Below the pieces are notes generated by a model, which saw nothing but the letters and a program-made list of their open reading frames with translations, was not told the DNA's origin and searched no databases. From contig JAWKIJ010000001.1 in the NCBI GenBank assembly GCA_041394325.1, positions 2,170,001-2,234,000 of the forward strand: 64,000 bases of DNA, read 5' to 3'. Source of the DNA: JAWKIJ01 sp041394325 (GTDB lineage Bacteria; Actinomycetota; Acidimicrobiia; Acidimicrobiales; Microtrichaceae). The position numbers were made by a program, and so were the translations under genes. How positions within the stretch are numbered: the stretch's first letter is position 1; the number at the start of each line of letters is the position of its first letter. Below, one piece after another: positions 19,305 to 28,615 of this stretch.

Positions 19305-19532
19305 TCAGGTGAGGGACTCTCCGTGGTGGTCCCCGGTTGCGTCGTCGGGATCGGGGACGACGAGATACCTCCGGTACCTGCAGTCCTCACAGCGGTAGGC
19401 GACGACATCGCCGGGCAGGTCCCGCACGTGATCGGCGCACTCGGGATCGGGTACGGGTCGGTCGAGACGGTGGCATCGACCTCCGCAGTCGACGCACACG
19501 ATCACTTCCGGCATCACGGGGGCATCGGGCAC
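19305..19532 (-). CDS. Small zinc-ribbon protein
   Basis: A 75-residue protein with CVDCGGRCH near the start and YRCEDCRYRRYLVVPD later, plus a lone Cys between (PECADH). The paired CxxC knuckles suggest one bound zinc. The GTG at 19532 is preferred; an ATG six codons in (19514) is an alternative. It has an acidic, His-containing tail (DDATGDHHGES). I do not recognise a family. It is divergent from the S8-like gene, with an inverted repeat between them. Confidence 0.65.
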   Translation of the reverse strand: MPDAPVMPEVIVCVDCGGRCHRLDRPVPDPECADHVRDLPGDVVAYRCEDCRYRRYLVVPDPDDATGDHHGESLT

Positions 19533-19563
19533 GGGCCCATGGTTACACCCCTGTTGCCCGCGT

Positions 19564-19582
19564 GTGTGAACTAGGTTCACAC
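19564..19582. repeat. 19-bp inverted repeat overlapping a -10 element (putative operator)
   Basis: GTGTGAAC-TAG-GTTCACAC is a perfect 8-bp-arm palindrome. The plus-strand hexamer TAGGTT (19572-19577) lies in its middle, so a protein bound here would block that promoter. It is placed between the zinc-ribbon gene and the S8-like surface protein, whose ATG is about 42 nt downstream with a strong GGAGGGGGAG ribosome site. Confidence 0.5.
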
Positions 19583-19623
19583 TTCTGGTCCGGGGGGAAC
19601 CGGGCGACGACGGAGGGGGAGCG

Positions 19624-22600
19624 ATGGTGGTTCGAGGTCGTAGGACCGTTCGTTCGTGGATCGTGACGTTGGCGGCCACGGCGGTGACCGCGTCATGTGT
19701 GGGCAACGGCCCCGCATTGCTGACCGAACCTCTCGCCCGGCACGGCCAGGAACCCACGAGCGCTGCGGCACCGAGCTCCCGGGAGGTCCTGGCCCGCGAC
19801 GTCGACCATCCGCCGGCCCTCGACTGCAGCCGGCGGGGATGGCGCTACCTCGATCCCGATCCTGCGACGCTGCCCACCGACTACACCGACCACGGCGACT
19901 ACGAGTTCACCTCCGAACGCACCTCCGAGGTCGCCGACTCGCCCCAGCAGCTCTGCGGGCAGCGCGGTCCGGCGGTCGACCTGGCATGGAGTGTCTCCCA
20001 TGGTCGAGACGACGTGGTCATCGCCGTGTTGGACTCCGGGATCAAGTGGCGGAGCGCCTCGGACATGAGCTCGCTCGCGACGAAGGCGTTCCTCAACTCG
20101 GCCGAGTTGCCGACGCCGCGCCACGCCGACGGAACGCCGGGCCCCTACGACCTCAACGGCGACGGCCGCTTCGACGTCGAGGACTACTCGAACGATCCGC
20201 GTATCTCGGATCGCAACGACAACGGGGTGCTCGATCCCGAGGACCTGATCCTCACACCGGCGTTCAACAACGGTGTCGACGACGACCACAACGGCTACGT
20301 CGACGACATCTCCGGATGGGACTTCCTGTTCGACGACAACAACCCGCTCGACAACGTCGAGTACGGCCACGGAACGGGTGAGGCAAAGGACTCGACGGCT
20401 CTCGACGGCGACGGCGGGAGCGTCGGCACGTGTCCGCAATGTCGATTCCTGCCGGTACGGGTCGGCGACTCGTTCATCACCGACGGGGGGCGCTTCGCCG
20501 CCGGTGTGGCGTTCTCCCTCGATTCGGGTGCCGACGTCATCCAAGAGGCCTTGGGGGTGCTCAACAATCCGTCGATCGTGCGGAAGGCGATCGACTCGGC
20601 CTGGCGGCGTGACGTGCCGATCGTCGCGTCCATGGCCGACGAGGCCTCCAAGCATCCCAACCTTCCGGCGGTGCTCAACCACACCATCCCGGTCAATTCG
20701 GTAACCGGCGCACTCGGCCAGCTCCAGAAGCTGATGCCGACCGACTACCTCGCACTCAACGGCTGCACCAACTACGGCGCCGTCTCCTGGGTGGCGGTGC
20801 CGTCGAGTTCGTGTTCCTCGGGTGCCACCGGACTGGGTTCGGGCATGGTCGGTCTCATCGAGTCCGCGGCGCGTGACGCCGACGTCACGCCGGCCTCGGG
20901 CGACGACGGGCCGGGGCTGAATCGGCTCTCGGCGAACGAGGTCAAGCAACTCCTTCGGGGTACCGCCGACGACGTCGACTTCTCGACCCCTCGCGCGCCG
21001 TCGGATCCGCCCAATGCCGGCGGGCTCTTCGACAGTCGCTATCCCACCACGCCCGGTTGGGACATGACGTTCGGGTTCGGCCGTGTCAACGCGTTCGAGG
21101 CGGTACGGGCGGTACGGGCGCACGAGATCCCGCCCGAGGCCGACCTCACGAGCCCCACGATGCTCTCGGTACACGACACGCGTGGGGTCATCGCGGTCAC
21201 CGGCTCGGTGGCCGCCCGGCGATCGAGCAGCTACTCCTACGAGGTGCAGTGGGCACCCGGTGCACAACCACCGCCCTACCCGGGTTCCGACGAGTGGCAC
21301 ACCGTCGTGCACGAGGAGCAGCGGACCGCACCGGTCGAGGGTGAGCTCGGGTCGATCGACCTCGCCGAGGTGGCCGCCGCACTGCCATCGGGGGCACGGG
21401 TGTGCCCGTCACGAACGGCAACACCGACGAGGACCGCTTCGCGGTACGCGTCCGAGTGGTCGTCACCGACGCCGAGGGCCGTCACGGCGTCGCGCTCAGT
21501 TCGATCTTCGTCCACCACGATCCCGACCTCCGAGCCAACGAGCACGTCGCGGGCGCCGGTGCGTCGTCGCCGGTGTTCGCCGACCTCGACGGTGTCAAGG
21601 GCGACGAGATGGTGCTCGCCACCGACGACGGCACGGTCCACGTCCGCGACGCCGCCGGCCGCGACCTGCCCGGATGGCCCCGCCACACGCGACCCGCGTT
21701 CTACTGGCATGCGAACTCCGCGACCGTGCTCGCCGACGGTCTGGTCACGCCCGACGCAGCGATCGGTATCGGCGCACCGGTGGTGGCGGACCTCGACGCC
21801 GACGGTGATCCAGACGTCGCGGTCACCGACGTCAACGGTGACGTGACCGCCTGGCGCCACGACGGCACACTGCTGTTCCGTTCCTCGGCGAACCCGCGTT
21901 TCTCCGAGGAGTCGGGTACCGATCGCGTCAATCGGCACATGGCCGGCTTCCTGGCGGCGCCCGCGGCCGCCGACCTCGACGGTGACGGGACCCTGGAGGT
22001 CGTCGCCGCGGCGCTCGACCGTCACGTGTACGCGTTCCACGCGGACGGCCGCGCCGTCACCGGATTCCCCGTGCTCGTGGTCGACCCGGCGCGCACCAGA
22101 GCCGTCGATCCGCTCACCCACCGGGTCACGTTCGACACCGCGAAGGACGACGAGATGAACGGTGGCGAACTGGTGGCCACCCCCGCCCTCGGCGACCTCG
22201 ACGGCGACGGTCATCCCGACATCGTCGTGGGGGCACAGGAGCAGTACGGCGACGAGTCGGCCTCGGTGTTCCCGCCGTTGCAGTTCAAAGGGCTCTCGGC
22301 GAACACGCGTCTGTACGCGATCGCCTCGACCGGAACGGCGACACCCCATCGCGGCGGCGTCGACGCGGCACCGCAGCATCCCGACGAACAGGCGTACCTT
22401 CCGGGGTGGCCGGTTCGCGTGCCGATGCTCATGGGCGACGTGCTGCCGCTCATCGGCGACGGCGTCAATGCCCAGGTCGCGATCGCGAACGTCGACTACG
22501 ACGCGGCTCCCGAGGTGATCGCGTCGTCCGCGGCGGGGCCGTTGATGGTCTTCGACGCCGACGGGAAGTCGGCGCTCGGACGCAACGTCGACCTACCGGT

Positions 22601-23183
22601 CGCGCTCGACTGGTTGGGCACCCCGTTCGGTGGGCTGGCCAACAGCCGCGACGGGGGAGTGGTGACCGCGGCCTTCGGCGGCCCCGCCGTGGGCGACCTC
22701 GACGGCGACGGCTATCCCGACGTCGCCGCGCCGACCGTCGGCCTGACCCGTGCCCTCGACCAACTCCTGCCCGGGCATCAGAACGGTGACACCCAACTCA
22801 GCGCGTGGAACCCGCGTACCGCTCACATGCTGGCCGGTTTCCCCCACAAGACCAGGGACCTGGGCTTCTTCATCACACCCGCGATCGTCGACGTCGATGG
22901 CGACGGCCATCGCGAGGTGGTCGCCGGCCATGGCGTGAGCCTCGTCGACGCGGTCGACGCGCAGGGGCGCGAACCCGCGGGATGGCCGAAGCTGACCGGT
23001 GGGTGGGTCGTCGGCACCCCCGGATTCGGCGACGTCGACGGGGACGGTCGTGCCGAGATGGCCGTGGTTCGCCGTGACGGCCATCTGATGGTGTGGTCGA
23101 CCCGTGCCCCCGCGAGAGACACGGGTGCGTGGATGCGTTTCGGCCACGACGGGACCAACGACGCGAACGTCGCGTCCCCGTGA
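19624..23183 (+). CDS. Secreted S8 (subtilisin)-like protein with FG-GAP/VCBS repeats, one frame break
   Basis: A protein of 1186 residues once one base is restored near 21400. The start is a signal peptide with a weak lipobox (AVTASC). The subtilase part shows the Asp site VVIAVLDSGIKW, a Ca-binding-like Asp-rich insert (LNGDGRFDVED, DRNDNGVLDPED) and the His site VEYGHGTGEAKD. Where the Ser motif GTSxAxP is expected, the sequence is SSCSSGATGLGSGMVGL, so the nucleophile position reads Thr. After the break come several FG-GAP/VCBS-type blocks (VFADLDGVKGDE, VADLDADGDPDVAVTD, AADLDGDGTLEVVAA, LGDLDGDGHPDIVVG, VGDLDGDGYPDVAAP) that usually form a beta-propeller. Likely an exported surface protein, perhaps no longer a protease. 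Confidence 0.85.
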
Positions 23184-23233
23184 CATGGTGAGGCGTCCCC
23201 ACCCGTCGGGCGGAGGTCGGGCGGCGCGGACGG

Positions 23234-23239
23234 TACCGT
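23234..23239 (+). promoter_or_regulatory. -10 element of icmA (leaderless)
   Basis: TACCGT ends 7 nt before ATG 23247. The in-frame GTG at 23238 overlaps the hexamer itself and is therefore not the start. Confidence 0.6.
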
Positions 23240-23246
23240 GACCGGC

Positions 23247-24893
23247 ATGGATTCGCCGCGCCCGTCCCCCCGAGCAACCTGGCAGCAGATGTTCGGCGCC
23301 GCGCCCGAGCGCGACCACGACTTCGAGACCATGTCGGGGATCCCCGTCGAGCCGGTGTACGGGCCCGACGACCACGAGCACCCAGGCCAGTACCCCTACA
23401 CGCGGGGTCCGTACGCGTCGATGTACCGCTCGAAGCTGTGGACGATGCGGATGTTCGCCGGTTTCGGTACGGCGATCGACACCAACCGACGATTCAAGGA
23501 CATCCTGGCCAACGGAGGTGACGGCCTGTCCACCGCCTTCGACCTTCCGTCGCTGATGGGCTGCGACTCGGACCACCCGATGAGCGTCGGCGAGGTCGGT
23601 CGATGCGGCGTTGCCGTCGACACACAGGCCGACATGGAGGACCTCTTCGCCGGCATCGACCTCGAGCACACGACCACCTCGATGACGATCAACGCACCCG
23701 CCGCTCCGATCTTCGCAATGTTCATCGCCGCCGCCGAGAAGGCCGGAGCGCGCCGCGGCGCGATCGGCGGGACGTTGCAGAACGACATCCTCAAGGAGTA
23801 CCAGGCGCAGAAGGAGTACGTGTTTCCGCCGCGGCCCTCCTTGCGCCTGGTGCGCGACACGATGACGTTCTGCGCCGCCGAGATGCCGCGGTGGCATCCG
23901 ATCTCGGTGTCGGGCTATCACATCCGCGAAGCGGGATCCACGGCGGCACAGGAGCTCGCGTTCACCCTCGGCAACGGCTTCGCCTACGTCGAGGAGGGAA
24001 TACGCGCCGGCCTCGCGGTCGACGACTTCGCGCCGCGGCTGAGCTTCTTCTTCAACGCCCATGTCGACTTCTTCGAGGAGATCGCGAAGTACCGGGCCGC
24101 GAGGCGGATCTGGGCGCGATGGATGCGCGACCGTTACGGCGCCGTGCGGGAACGGTCGTTGCAGCTCCGTTTCCACACCCAGACGGCGGGGGTGTCGCTC
24201 ACGGCACAACAGCCGGAGGTCAACATCGTCCGAACCGCGATCGAGGCACTCGCCGGGGTGATCGGGGGGACCCAGAGCCTCCACACCAACTCGATGGACG
24301 AGACCCTCGCTCTTCCGACGCAGAAGGCCGCCCGGATCGCGTTGCGCACCCAGCAGGTGATCGCGTACGAGACGAGGGTCGCCAACGTCGCCGATCCGCT
24401 CGGTGGCTCGTGGTACGTGGAGGAGCTCACCGACGAGATGGAGCGCCGGGCCGAGGCGATCTTCGCGACCATCCTGGACATGGGCGACGGGTCGATGCTC
24501 GACGGCGCGGTCAAGGGAGTCGAGGACGGTTGGTACCAGGGTGAGATCGCCGATGCCGCGTACGAGCTGGAGCGCAAGCTCAACGACGGCCGCCATGTCG
24601 TCGTCGGCGTCAATCGCTTCCTCGAAGGCAACGAGGAGCCCCAACCCGAGACGCTGTACATCGACGACGAGGTGGAGCGAATGCAGATCAAGCGCCTCGA
24701 CGCCGTCCGTCAGGACCGCGATTTGAGCGCGGTCGCCCGCGCCCTCGACACCATCCGCGCCGATGCGGCCGATCCCGAGGCCAACCTGATGCCGGCGCTG
24801 ATGGGGGCGTCACAGGCGATGGCGACCCTGGGCGAGATGATGGACGCGATGGGTGAGGTGTTCGGCCGCTGGGACGAGACGGCGCGGATCTGA
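23247..24893 (+). CDS. icmA: Isobutyryl-CoA mutase-type large subunit (B12-dependent acyl-CoA mutase)
   Basis: A 548-residue catalytic TIM-barrel subunit of the methylmalonyl-CoA mutase superfamily, without its own B12 domain. Two positions separate the enzymes. The residue equivalent to Tyr89 of methylmalonyl-CoA mutase is Phe (F70, in LWTMRMFAGFG), and the one equivalent to Arg207 is Gln (Q188, in TLQNDILKEYQAQKEY). Phe plus Gln is the isobutyryl-CoA mutase pattern, which lacks the arginine that binds the second carboxylate of methylmalonyl-CoA. It would interconvert isobutyryl- and n-butyryl-CoA, linking valine breakdown to fatty-acid metabolism. The B12 subunit follows at once. Start set by the -10 at 23234. 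Confidence 0.88.
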   Translation: MDSPRPSPRATWQQMFGAAPERDHDFETMSGIPVEPVYGPDDHEHPGQYPYTRGPYASMYRSKLWTMRMFAGFGTAIDTNRRFKDILANGGDGLSTAFDLPSLMGCDSDHPMSVGEVGRCGVAVDTQADMEDLFAGIDLEHTTTSMTINAPAAPIFAMFIAAAEKAGARRGAIGGTLQNDILKEYQAQKEYVFPPRPSLRLVRDTMTFCAAEMPRWHPISVSGYHIREAGSTAAQELAFTLGNGFAYVEEGIRAGLAVDDFAPRLSFFFNAHVDFFEEIAKYRAARRIWARWMRDRYGAVRERSLQLRFHTQTAGVSLTAQQPEVNIVRTAIEALAGVIGGTQSLHTNSMDETLALPTQKAARIALRTQQVIAYETRVANVADPLGGSWYVEELTDEMERRAEAIFATILDMGDGSMLDGAVKGVEDGWYQGEIADAAYELERKLNDGRHVVVGVNRFLEGNEEPQPETLYIDDEVERMQIKRLDAVRQDRDLSAVARALDTIRADAADPEANLMPALMGASQAMATLGEMMDAMGEVFGRWDETARI

Positions 24894-24897
24894 ATCG

Positions 24898-25342
24898 ATG
24901 GACGACCCGACGATCGACGACGGCCGACTCGACCAGGACCGGGGTACCCGTGGTCGGGTGTTGGTCGCCAAGCTCGGACTGGACGGCCACGACCGTGGAG
25001 TGAAGGTGGTCGCGCGAATCCTCCGGGACGCGGGTTTCGAGGTGATCTACACGGGGTTGCGTCAGACGCCACACACGGTCGTCGCCGCCGCCGTCGACGA
25101 GGACGTCGATGCCATCGGCCTGTCGATGCTGTCCGGTGCGCATCTCGCACTCGTACCCCCGTCGTCGAGTTGCTGGCCGAACGGGAGGTGCACATACCCG
25201 TCGTGGTCGGCGGGATCATCCCCGAGCGGGATCTCCGCGGCTTCAGTCCGCCGGGGTTGCCGAGGTACTCGCACCGGGAGCGTCGGCGAGTGAGGTCGTC
25301 GCGGCTATGGAGCGTGCGATCGCCTCCGCCACAGGTAGTTGA
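24898..25342 (+). CDS. icmB: Cobalamin-binding small subunit of the acyl-CoA mutase, two frame breaks
   Basis: The B12-binding partner of the preceding gene. The signature DxHxxG is present in AKLGLDGHDRGVKVVARIL, followed by GLRQTPHTVV and IGLSMLSGAHL. A missing C in the C-run near 25157 moves the frame to VVELLAEREVHIPVVVGGII; a second lost base near 25253 moves it to AGVAEVLAPGASASEVV. Repaired length is 148 residues, as expected for a stand-alone small subunit. Start ATG 24898 follows the large-subunit stop by 4 nt. Its 3' end overlaps the convergent glycosyltransferase by 38 bp. Confidence 0.86.
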
Positions 25343-26573
25343 CGTTCAGGAAGTAGTTGCTGATCAGCGCCACCAGATAGCCGATGCCGTCGTCGAGCAG
25401 GCGGGTCGGCTCCGCGCCGAGGACGCCACGGCCCCATCCGTTCGACTGGAGGAACTGGTACACGGCGACGTGGATCACGACCCCGAGCAGCGACACCCCG
25501 ACGAACGCGGGAAAGCCCCACCAGAGTTGGTTCGGGTGGAAGCGTTGCTCCCAGAACGTGAAATAGTTGTTGAGCGCGAAGTTGCTCACCATCGATGCCG
25601 CGATCCCGCCGATCAGGGACCATCGGACCGATCGGGAGAAGCCCACGTCGACGGCCCCCGTGCCGAGCCGTTCCAGTAGTGCGAACACCGCCAGGTTGAC
25701 CACCACACCGGACGCGCCGACCAGGCTGTACAGGACGAACTGCCCTTTCACCTGGCGACCCAGGCGGAGTTCGAATACGGCGAGCAGGTAGCTGCGGATG
25801 ACCGAAGGCGACATCTTCGTCTCGCCGCGGACGCGGCGGCGGAAGTGATAGCCGACCTCACGGACGCGAAGCGCCGGATCCCGTCCGATGAACTCGAGGA
25901 GGATCTTGAAGCCCTGCGGATTGACCTTGGGCGCCGCCCGGACGAACGCGTCGCGGGTCACCATGAAGAACCCCGACATGGGGTCGCTGACGCCGACGCG
26001 CAGGAACAGGCGGGCGATCAACGTCGCCACCCACGAGACCAACCGGCGTCCACGGGACCAGTCGCCGTAACTGCCACCCTCCGCGCTGCGGGTCCCCACC
26101 ACCAGATCGGCGTCACCCGATTCGAGCATTGCCAGCATCGGTACCAGTGCGGCCTCGTCGTGTTGGAGGTCGGCATCGATCACCGCGAGCATCGCGCCGC
26201 GGGCTGCCTCGAAGCCCGCCATCACCGCGGAACTCAACCCGTGGTCGGAGAAGCGACGGAGCACCCGCACCTCGGGGTGTGTCGTCGCGTAGGACTCGGC
26301 GACCTGCCACGTCCGGTCCGGGGAGTCGTCGTCGACGACGATGACCTCGTAGGTGACCCCCGCGAGGGCGTTGGCGATGCCTTCCAGCAAGGGAACGACG
26401 TTGTCGGCCTCGTCGAAGGTCGGGGTCACCACCGACAGGCGCGGAGCCTCCCTGCGATCGCGACCTATGCGTCGGTCGGGTTCGTGCGCCGGCGAGTCGG
26501 CGCCGGATCGGGTGACGGCGGTTTCGGCGTGGGTGGGTGGCTCGGTGCTCTCACCCGGTCGTTCGGTGCTCAC
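25305..26573 (-). CDS. Family 2 glycosyltransferase with GtrA-like membrane domain (polyprenyl-phosphate sugar synthase type)
   Basis: A 422-residue protein. Residues ~45-280 are a GT2 domain of the dolichol-phosphate-mannose synthase type (LSVVTPTFDEADNV, VVDDDSPDRTW, AVIDADLQHDEA as the metal-binding Asp motif, DPMSGFFMVTRDAF). The C-terminal part is a GtrA-like four-helix membrane domain (FVLYSLVGASGVVVNL, ALNNYFTFWEQRF, ISNYFLNVNYLWRRR). It probably charges a polyprenyl phosphate with a sugar for envelope glycosylation. The GTG start has TAGTGT at 26588-26583 (minus strand), nine nt upstream. Confidence 0.88.
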   Translation of the reverse strand: MSTERPGESTEPPTHAETAVTRSGADSPAHEPDRRIGRDRREAPRLSVVTPTFDEADNVVPLLEGIANALAGVTYEVIVVDDDSPDRTWQVAESYATTHPEVRVLRRFSDHGLSSAVMAGFEAARGAMLAVIDADLQHDEAALVPMLAMLESGDADLVVGTRSAEGGSYGDWSRGRRLVSWVATLIARLFLRVGVSDPMSGFFMVTRDAFVRAAPKVNPQGFKILLEFIGRDPALRVREVGYHFRRRVRGETKMSPSVIRSYLLAVFELRLGRQVKGQFVLYSLVGASGVVVNLAVFALLERLGTGAVDVGFSRSVRWSLIGGIAASMVSNFALNNYFTFWEQRFHPNQLWWGFPAFVGVSLLGVVIHVAVYQFLQSNGWGRGVLGAEPTRLLDDGIGYLVALISNYFLNVNYLWRRRSHAP

Positions 26574-26657
26574 GCCCGGCGGACACTACCGATCGCCTCC
26601 GAGGCACCCGGGGACCGTCGTCGAGATGCCCGGCGACGCGGCGGGGCGCGTCCGCAA

Positions 26658-26663
26658 TAGCGT
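26658..26663 (+). promoter_or_regulatory. -10 element of the SRAP gene (leaderless)
   Basis: TAGCGT ends 6 nt before ATG 26670. Confidence 0.6.
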
Positions 26664-26669
26664 CGGGGC

Positions 26670-27389
26670 ATGTGCGGGCGGTTCGTGGCTGCGTCGCCAC
26701 CCGAGGAGCTCGCTGCCTTCTTCGATGCGGAGAACCTGGTCGATCCCCTCGACGTCGCATCGTGCGCACGGTTCAACGTGGCACCGACCGATCCGGTGCT
26801 CGTGTGCGTCCGCGAGGGTGACGGGCGCGTACTCGACACGTACCGCTGGGGCCTCGTCCCCGGTTTCGCCCGTGATCCGCGGATCGGGAACCGGATGATC
26901 AACGCCCGGTCCGAGACGGCCGCTACGAACCGCGCGTTCCGCTATTCGTTCGAGCATCGTCGTTGTCTGGTCCCGGCAACGGGCTTCTACGAGTGGCGCC
27001 GGTCCGATCGACAGCCGTACTTCATCCACCGGGCCGACGGAGAGCCGCTCGTGTTCGCCGGGTTGTGGGCCGAATGGCACGGCCGGGTGGCGGGTGAGGA
27101 GTCGGTGCTGCGCAGCACCGCGATCCTGACGCGCGCCGCGAACGGGTTCATTTCACCGATCCATGATCGGATGCCGGTCGTCCTCGACCGCTCCCAGTGG
27201 GTGCGATGGCTCGATCCGGGGACCGACGACGGTGAGGAGCCGCTCTCCTCGATGGGCCCTCCGGCCGAGGACGTGTTGGTGATGCATCCGGTCGGCCGCG
27301 CGGTGAACAACGCACGGAACGACGGTCCGGACCTGATCGTCGCCGTCGAGGACCCGGGAGCGGGGCCGGTTCAGGGTGTGCTGCTGTAG
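26670..27389 (+). CDS. SRAP-domain DNA-protein crosslink protein (YedK/HMCES family)
   Basis: A 239-residue SRAP protein. The N-terminal Cys2 (MCGRFV), which forms a covalent link with abasic sites in single-stranded DNA after Met removal, is intact. The other active-site residues are visible: Asn in MINARSET, Glu in TGFYEWRR and His in SPIHDRMPVVL. The family shields abasic sites at replication forks. It is leaderless by its -10, which guarantees the Met-Cys start. It ends with TAG. Confidence 0.92.
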   Translation: MCGRFVAASPPEELAAFFDAENLVDPLDVASCARFNVAPTDPVLVCVREGDGRVLDTYRWGLVPGFARDPRIGNRMINARSETAATNRAFRYSFEHRRCLVPATGFYEWRRSDRQPYFIHRADGEPLVFAGLWAEWHGRVAGEESVLRSTAILTRAANGFISPIHDRMPVVLDRSQWVRWLDPGTDDGEEPLSSMGPPAEDVLVMHPVGRAVNNARNDGPDLIVAVEDPGAGPVQGVLL

Positions 27390-27397
27390 CGCCTCGG

Positions 27398-27862
27398 CTA
27401 CTCGGTGCGGTCGGGTCGCACGGTCGGGGCCGGGAGGTCGCGGATCGCCGCTCGGAGACGGCTCGCGGCGTCGTCGAGCGCCCCGGCCGTGGGCGACGGA
27501 TCGGCGTTCGCGAAGCTCAGGTCCGCCTCGGATCGGATCGGTACGAGGTGGATGTGGCAGTGGGGAACCTCCAGTCCGGCGATGATGTAGCCGACCCTCA
27601 CACAGTCGAACGCCGCCTGTTGAGCGGTTGCGATGGTCCTCGCCACCTCGTTGAGGTGGACCATCAGCGCGGGCTCGAGATCGGTCCAACGGTCGACCTC
27701 TTCGTTCGGTACCACCAGGGTGTGGCCGGGTCGGAGTGGGGCGATGGTGAGGAAGGCCACCGCGTGCTCGTCGCGCCACACGAAGCGGCCGGGAAGCTCG
27801 CCCCGGATGATCCGCGTGAACAGGGTGGGTTCCTCGGCGGGAAGGGTTTGGGGGGCGTTCAT
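27398..27862 (-). CDS. HIT-family nucleotide hydrolase/transferase
   Basis: A histidine-triad protein of 154 residues. The motif is PHCHIHLVP (HxHxH) preceded by VGYIIAGLEV; the front part has FTRIIRGELPGRFVWRDE and PGHTLVVPNEEVDRW. HIT proteins hydrolyse nucleotide-phosphoramidate or dinucleotide substrates; the specific one is unknown. I use ATG 27862 (MNAPQTL) instead of the in-frame 27895, because the minus-strand TACGCT at 27876-27871 ends 8 nt before it. It diverges from the phosphatidyltransferase gene. Confidence 0.88.
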   Translation of the reverse strand: MNAPQTLPAEEPTLFTRIIRGELPGRFVWRDEHAVAFLTIAPLRPGHTLVVPNEEVDRWTDLEPALMVHLNEVARTIATAQQAAFDCVRVGYIIAGLEVPHCHIHLVPIRSEADLSFANADPSPTAGALDDAASRLRAAIRDLPAPTVRPDRTE

Positions 27863-27870
27863 CGCCTCGC

Positions 27871-27880
27871 AGCGTAGGCT
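27871..27880. promoter_or_regulatory. Symmetric bidirectional -10 element for divergent HIT and CDP-alcohol transferase genes
   Basis: The decamer AGCGTAGGCT has the form ANNNTANNNT. It reads TAGGCT (27875-27880) on the plus strand, 7 nt before GTG 27888, and TACGCT (27876-27871) on the minus strand, 8 nt before ATG 27862. Both genes would be leaderless and share the central TA. Confidence 0.6.
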
Positions 27881-27887
27881 CGCCGCC

Positions 27888-28601
27888 GTGCCCACCGCCC
27901 CGGAACAGCACTCCGACCATCATCTGATCTACAGGCCGCAGGAGGAGGGCCTGGGTGAGCTCACGGTCGACCGCTTCCTCACGATCCCCAACGCCATCAC
28001 GTTCGTCCGGATGCTGTGCATCCCGTTGTTCCTTTATCTGCTCTTCGGACGGCGCTCACCGGGCTGGGCCGGCTTCCTCCTGGGTTCGTTGGGGGCGACC
28101 GACTGGATCGACGGCTACGTCGCCCGTCGCTTCAATCAACGGTCGAACTTCGGCACGATGTTCGACCCGACGGTGGACCGCCTGCTGATCGTGGTCGGCA
28201 TCGTCGCCGTCATCATCGACGATCAGGCCCCGGCATGGTTCTCCTGGTTGATCCTGGTCCGCGAGGTGATGTTGTCGACCTTCGTGGTCGTGATCACGGC
28301 CATGGGGGCGAAGCGGATGGATGTGACGTGGTGGGGCAAGTGCGGCACGTTCGCGATCATGGGGGCATTCCCGTCGTTCATGATCTCCAACGAGCCGACC
28401 ATGGGACACACGTGGCACATCTTCTGGCAGGCGCTCGCCTACTGCTGCGCGGTGCCGGGAGTGCTGTTCTCGATCCTGGCGGCGCTCCAGTACTTCCGAC
28501 GCGGCCCGGCCGCGCTGGCAGAGGGACGGGCCGACCGGATGCGGGCCCTTTCCGCGTCGGGCGCTCCCTCGCCCCCCGGGTCCCACCCCGGAAGCCGTTG
28601 A
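27888..28601 (+). CDS. CDP-alcohol phosphatidyltransferase
   Basis: A 237-residue membrane enzyme that joins an alcohol head group to CDP-diacylglycerol. The signature D-x2-DG-x2-AR-x8-G-x3-D-x3-D is complete (DWIDGYVARR, then NFGTMFDPTVD). It begins FLTIPNAITFVRML, typical of phosphatidylglycerophosphate-type synthases, with several membrane helices after. The head group (glycerol phosphate, inositol phosphate or other) cannot be fixed from sequence. The start GTG is chosen from the -10 spacing. Confidence 0.88.
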   Translation: MPTAPEQHSDHHLIYRPQEEGLGELTVDRFLTIPNAITFVRMLCIPLFLYLLFGRRSPGWAGFLLGSLGATDWIDGYVARRFNQRSNFGTMFDPTVDRLLIVVGIVAVIIDDQAPAWFSWLILVREVMLSTFVVVITAMGAKRMDVTWWGKCGTFAIMGAFPSFMISNEPTMGHTWHIFWQALAYCCAVPGVLFSILAALQYFRRGPAALAEGRADRMRALSASGAPSPPGSHPGSR

Positions 28602-28602
28602 C

Positions 28603-28608
28603 TACAGT
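28603..28608 (+). promoter_or_regulatory. -10 element of gcvH (leaderless)
   Basis: TACAGT ends 7 nt before ATG 28616. No glycine riboswitch fits in the 14-base gap after the previous stop. Confidence 0.6.
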
Positions 28609-28615
28609 CGACCCG

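Noticed and set aside
23247..24893. Annotation as methylmalonyl-CoA mutase
   Set aside because: The two substrate-discriminating residues are Phe and Gln rather than Tyr and Arg.
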